A DNA stretch of 64,000 nucleotides. Origin: Drechmeria coniospora. Lineage: Eukaryota; Ascomycota; Sordariomycetes; Hypocreales; Ophiocordycipitaceae. The notes under the pieces were generated by a model, which saw only the letters and a program-made list of their open reading frames with translations, searched no databases and was not told the DNA's origin. Both the position numbers and the translations under genes were made by a program. Positions 60,123-64,000 of this stretch are shown here, one piece after another (the first letter of the stretch is position 1; each line of letters starts with the position of its first letter). Location of the stretch: contig NC_054390.1 of assembly GCF_001625195.1 (NCBI RefSeq), positions 7,909,222-7,973,221 of the forward strand. The letters run 5' to 3'.

Positions 60123-63100
60123 GCGGCCGCTTTCGCGCAAAAGTCTGACGACGAGGGGGCCGGCGGCGACCTCGACGACGAGACCTGCTTTACGACACAC
60201 GATGGCCGTCCCCCGAAGGCTTGACGGGCCGGCGACGACGCGATTTGGAACGGGGAGGATCCCCCTACCGCACCTTGCGGTCCGACGACGGACCGGCGGC
60301 GGCGAGCACGAAGCGGCTCGTTGGAGCGTGGACCCACCCCCACGACTACTTTCACGAGGCCGAGGTGGGACGCGAGGGGAGGCATGCTCGCCGACGGCAC
60401 GAAGGCATGCCGGAAATCGTCCGGGTCGAGGGTCCGAGGATGATGACGCTCTGTACATGATCGATACGGATGCTACGAGACGACAGGTGTTGGGGAGAGC
60501 ATGCACGCCGTGGGGAGCTGGAGGCGCAAAGGGGAAGCCGTTGGGGCTCCGGCGTGGGGAGGTGCATGTTTGCCCATACTCGGCAGGACAGTGTTTCCAT
60601 GATGCATTTTGAGGCCTCCAACGGGGCCTGCCAGTGGCGTTTTTTCGTGTCTAGAGGCATGGAGCGATTTGTCTGCTGCTCATTTTCTGTCCCCTTTTAT
60701 ACGCTTCACGATAATAGCCGGGGGTGTACGATTGGCTATGTTCAATACAAATCCAATACAATTCCAATACAAATACATTTACAAATATCACAGCGCCACA
60801 CAACACAGCGCCGCACGGTACCTTACCAGCACCTCGACGCAAGTGCGTTGCCTGGAGGCATCATCGCTTGTCCCATCACGAGCATGAGAAAGATAAAAAG
60901 CAAACGCACGGAGGCTGTTGGGACATTTACAAGCACGTTGCCAGTATACACTGTATGCGATGTATATGGCGCAGTGCAGGAAGCCAAATTACAGGGGGCA
61001 GGTGGAGTAGAAACCCGGGGCATGCGACGGTCGAGAGGTGATCCCCCCGGGGGAGGGGGGGAGGGGGGGGCAGCCCCAGCCAAGGCCGGTTCCATACAGT
61101 ACTTGGTACTTATTACTGAAGCATGCGTAAGGCGGAGGATGAGGCACCTGGATTGCGTAGTTGGTTGATGTCGCGGGAGATCATCGAATGGCGAGAGCGT
61201 GTCATCCGGGCCGATATCCGAGGCGGGTTGAAGCGGGGTCGTGCTTTGTTCCGAAAGGGTTGACTTGACCCTGGCCGGCATCGCCAAGATGGTTATTGCT
61301 GAATGCACATATTCGTGCTGCACTCCGTACAAGCGCGTGGTATATATGCATGCACGGCATGGCGGTGCACCCCAAGTACGTGCCGGTAGCAACGGAAAGG
61401 GCGACGCTTGCGGTTTGATGGTGGTGAGGTTTCTGCAATCACAGCAGATGGAAATATGGACGGTGGGTGCTTCTGGCCCGACAATTCATTGGCATGAACC
61501 GTCAGTGCAGAATGGTTGCATTGTCGATGGACGGACGTGTTTCGCGGGAGGCCGACGGAAAGGAGGGGCGGGCGGTTTCAAACCTTCGGAGGGACCAAAA
61601 GGCGATCAGGTCGTTGGCCAGCAAGCCATAGGCGAGGCAAGGAAAAAAGAAAAAGAATGGCAGATGGGACGTGGGCGCTTGAGGGGGTGGGAAGGAAGCG
61701 GCGTGTTTGGTTGTTGGTGGGCGGCTAACGAGTTGCCATGAACGCCCGCGGGCTGCTTCGACGAACAAACGAGGCATTTTTCCCCCTCGGACGTTGGGTG
61801 TCGTCACGGTGGATGCTCGACGTTGGACGTTGAACGTTTTGATGCGTCGAGCTGCAGAAACGGTGAACCGGATCGTCGCGTGGCTTGCTGCAAGGAGGAG
61901 GTTAACTAGCGGGTGCGGTGCGTGACCTGCGTGGCAAGGATGGATGCCTCTGCGAGCCGGACGACAAGGAAACGTGACGCAAAATGGATTGTCCTTGGTG
62001 ATGCCTGCTGACCAATGGCCGCACTGCAAAGGTCATTCGTGGTTATTCCGAAGATGCCCAACCAGCGAGCTCGCCAGCCTCTCAATTTCATCCTCGGTGG
62101 TCTCGGTAGTTGGAATCAGCCATGGGAATGAGACGGAGATGAGATACGAGAGTTGAAGATTTGATACGAGAGAGTTGGGAGATCAGATACAGAGTTGGGG
62201 GGGAGGGAGGCGACGTGTGCTAGGTGGCGTGGCTGTGGTATGCGCGGCGAATGCTCGGTACAATTGGTAATTCGCTGTAGCGGGTAATACAAAAGGTACC
62301 TGTTTTAGGCACCAAGGGATGGCGGGGTACCTACAACGTGCGTGCCCGAGAGGGATTAGCAGGTCGCCCAATAGCGATAAGGATTCCCCATAATAGCAAC
62401 GAAATATGCCGACTTGGGCATCAAGAGATGAATCACTTGCACATGACATGCTTCCAGGTAGAGCATGCACTCGTAACCACTGGGGCTTGGAGAGTCGAGG
62501 CAGCGGCGGCCCGGGGAGTTCATGATCGGGTGACGGGATAACTGGGTAACTGGAGGTGGGTGACTGGATAATTGCAACTACAACTACGGAGTACGGAGTA
62601 CTAGGTAAATAATTACAGTGCATGACTGGGTGGGTGACTGGACAACTCAGCGACTGGACAACTGGGTGACGGGTGACAGGTGACAGGTGGGGGGGGGGCC
62701 GGGGGGGGGCGATCGGAAATCTGAGGAGGAAGTGGCATCCAGGGACCAGGAACCGCCAAGTCAAGGAAGGGGAAGGCGGGGCGGGGGGGGGACGGGCCAG
62801 GCGTCGCCACCAGCGCCAGGCATGGACGGCGCGGCGCCCCAACCCCCCTGCCGGGACCCGTGATTGGCTTGCCGTCAACGACACCGGTACGTCACCCCTC
62901 GGTAGTGGAGGGCAGGTTGGATGCAGCAACTGGTCCACGCAGCGTCGGCATACCCCAAGACGTCTACCGGCATCGAAAGCTGCCAGGAACAAAAGAAAAA
63001 AAAGAAAATGCTCAGACCGTCGCGGTGATAGTTGCAAACGTAGCGTGGGCGAACGGACCAGATAGAGGTACGCGGTTGAGAGATGAAAAAAGGAAGGCAA

Positions 63101-63725
63101 CGGCGCTTCCAAACAGATATGTAGTCGAACATATCCATACATGCCCTCGCGAGGTCGAATGTCTCTCGCACTTGTCCCGCGTGCTCTCCTTCCTTCCTTC
63201 CGTGCTCGCTTCCTTCCTTTCGTTCATTCACTCATCGTTCATTCCTTCATTCATTCATTCATTCATTCATTTATTTTCTCCGCTCCTCCATCCTCGTCCT
63301 CACCGTCCATTACACTCTCCATCGTCGCTTGAACATCCGCGTCGTCATCCTTCTGCACAGCCTGCGTCCCAGTTGACCTGACCGCCTCTACATTCGTGCC
63401 ACCGCTGGTTTCCCCAGCCTTCTCTCGCCGTCGTTGGTGCCCGTCCTCGCTTTGCCTCCCGGTCGACGGCCTATAGCTGCGCGTGCACGCTATATCGACG
63501 AGAGGAAACCCGAGGGCTATTAAATTGTGCTTCGACAGCCACCCTCCTCCCCTCCATTCTCTTCACTTCCATTCTTCTTCCATCAGGAACCGAATAGATA
63601 CCAAACAACGACAAACGAACACGTTCACGAAAAGCTCCTTCTTAGGCATAGACCTAAGTACAACTCCCATTCCAAACTCGACACGCTCTCGTCAGAGGCG
63701 ACACTTTAACGGACCTTTCTCCGCC
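60123..63725. other. 3.6 kb spacer upstream of GH16 gene
   Basis: Tandem spacer. An A-rich CAATACAAAT-type tract lies at about 60738-60790. G-runs occur near 61055-61075 and 62688-62710, with a small GTAC word cluster near 62584-62605. From about 63180 a pyrimidine-rich leader with TTCC and CATT microsatellites precedes the GH16 ATG, and CTATATC at about 63490 could be its TATA element. Frames on both strands have no recognisable product. Confidence 0.6.
63188..63271. repeat. TTCC and CATT microsatellites
   Basis: Runs of CTTC/TTCC at about 63188-63219 are followed by six perfect CATT units at 63248-63271. The tract lies about 450-540 bp upstream of the GH16-type ATG, in a pyrimidine-rich leader. 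Confidence 0.8.
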
Positions 63726-64000
63726 ATGCACCCTCTCACTGCTTTGGTGGCAGGCCTCGGCCTCGCCGCCGCCGGTGTCCCGACGCGGCGGGCGACTACG
63801 ACGTACGGCCTCCAGATCTCGTACGACGGCGCCAACTTCTTTGACGGCTTCGACTTCTTCACGCAACCCGACCCGACGCACGGCTTCGTCCAGTACGTCG
63901 ACCGCGCCGCCGCTCAGCAGGCCGGCCTCATCCGCACGGACGGCGACGGCGCCACGTACATGGGAGTCGACTACAAGACGGTCAACCCCTCGGCCGGTCG
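63726..64000 (+). CDS. Secreted GH16-type endo-beta-glucanase, N-terminal part (partial)
   Basis: The start of an extracellular glycoside hydrolase of the GH16 (concanavalin-like) type that acts on beta-1,3(4)-glucan of cell walls. Ninety-one residues are visible before the right edge, with no stop. A signal peptide is clear (MHPLTALVAGLGLAAAG, cleavage probably near GVPT/RR). It is followed by YGLQISYDGANFFDGFDFFT, QPDPTHGFVQYVD, AAAQQAGLI and the YMGVDYKT segment, the typical N-terminal order of fungal GH16 proteins with an FFDGFDFFT-like strand and a PTHGFV(Q/D)Y(V/Q) strand. The catalytic ExDxxE motif would lie downstream, so activity cannot be judged. Confidence 0.82.
   Translation, partial: MHPLTALVAGLGLAAAGVPTRRATTTYGLQISYDGANFFDGFDFFTQPDPTHGFVQYVDRAAAQQAGLIRTDGDGATYMGVDYKTVNPSAG

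Overview
The window is nuclear DNA of a filamentous ascomycete (Pezizomycotina). The genes are dense, GC-rich and interrupted by short introns (about 49-146 bp, mostly GTANGT...YAG with a CTRAC-like branch point). The protein set and intron positions suggest Sordariomycetes, probably Hypocreales; I cannot name the genus. All exon models below were built by hand from splice signals and reading-frame continuity.

Layout, left to right. 1-963 (-): N-terminal part of an LSD1-type histone demethylase with a SWIRM domain, cut by the window edge. 1699-3861 (-): VPS33, the Sec1/Munc18 subunit of HOPS/CORVET. 5057-5518 (-): a doubtful Cys-rich ORF. 5585-6185 (-): a UBE2W-type ubiquitin-conjugating enzyme. 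8802-10396 (+): a Ca2+/calmodulin-dependent protein kinase. 11017-12210 (-): a protein of unknown function. 17535-22179 (+): a full-size ABCB (P-glycoprotein-like) transporter with 12 exons. 22549-23802 (-): a membrane-anchored alpha/beta hydrolase. 25563-28857 (-): a transcription factor with two C2H2 fingers plus a Zn2Cys6 cluster. 32357-34170 (+): an MFS transporter. 34830-36980 (+): a PIB1-like FYVE-RING E3 ligase. 40548-45160 (+): a tricalbin (SMP plus several C2 domains). 46479-47458 (+): proteasome subunit beta5 (PRE2). 47781-49259 (-): mitochondrial tRNA t6A enzyme QRI7. 50047-53073 (-): a large single-pass membrane protein of unknown function. 58589-60122 (+): Golgi alpha-1,6-mannosyltransferase subunit MNN10. 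63726-64000 (+): the start of a secreted GH16-type glucanase, cut by the right edge.

This is mostly housekeeping content. The recurring themes are endosome and vacuole traffic (VPS33, PIB1, tricalbin), ubiquitin and proteasome (UBE2W, PIB1, PRE2), cell wall and Golgi glycans (MNN10, GH16) and export (ABCB, MFS). There is no biosynthetic cluster, transposon, convincing tRNA or CRISPR array.

The most unusual signal is between the genes. Long spacers (2-5.5 kb) are packed with GTAC-containing words built around TACGGAGTAC and its complement GTACTCCGTA. In places these form perfect palindromes (16-mer TACGGAGTACTCCGTA at 16029 and 25027; 18-mer GTACTCCGTACGGAGTAC at 39508 and 55063). The words are concentrated in at least eight spacers, and I did not notice any full copy in a coding exon. 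I do not recognise this as a named repeat family.
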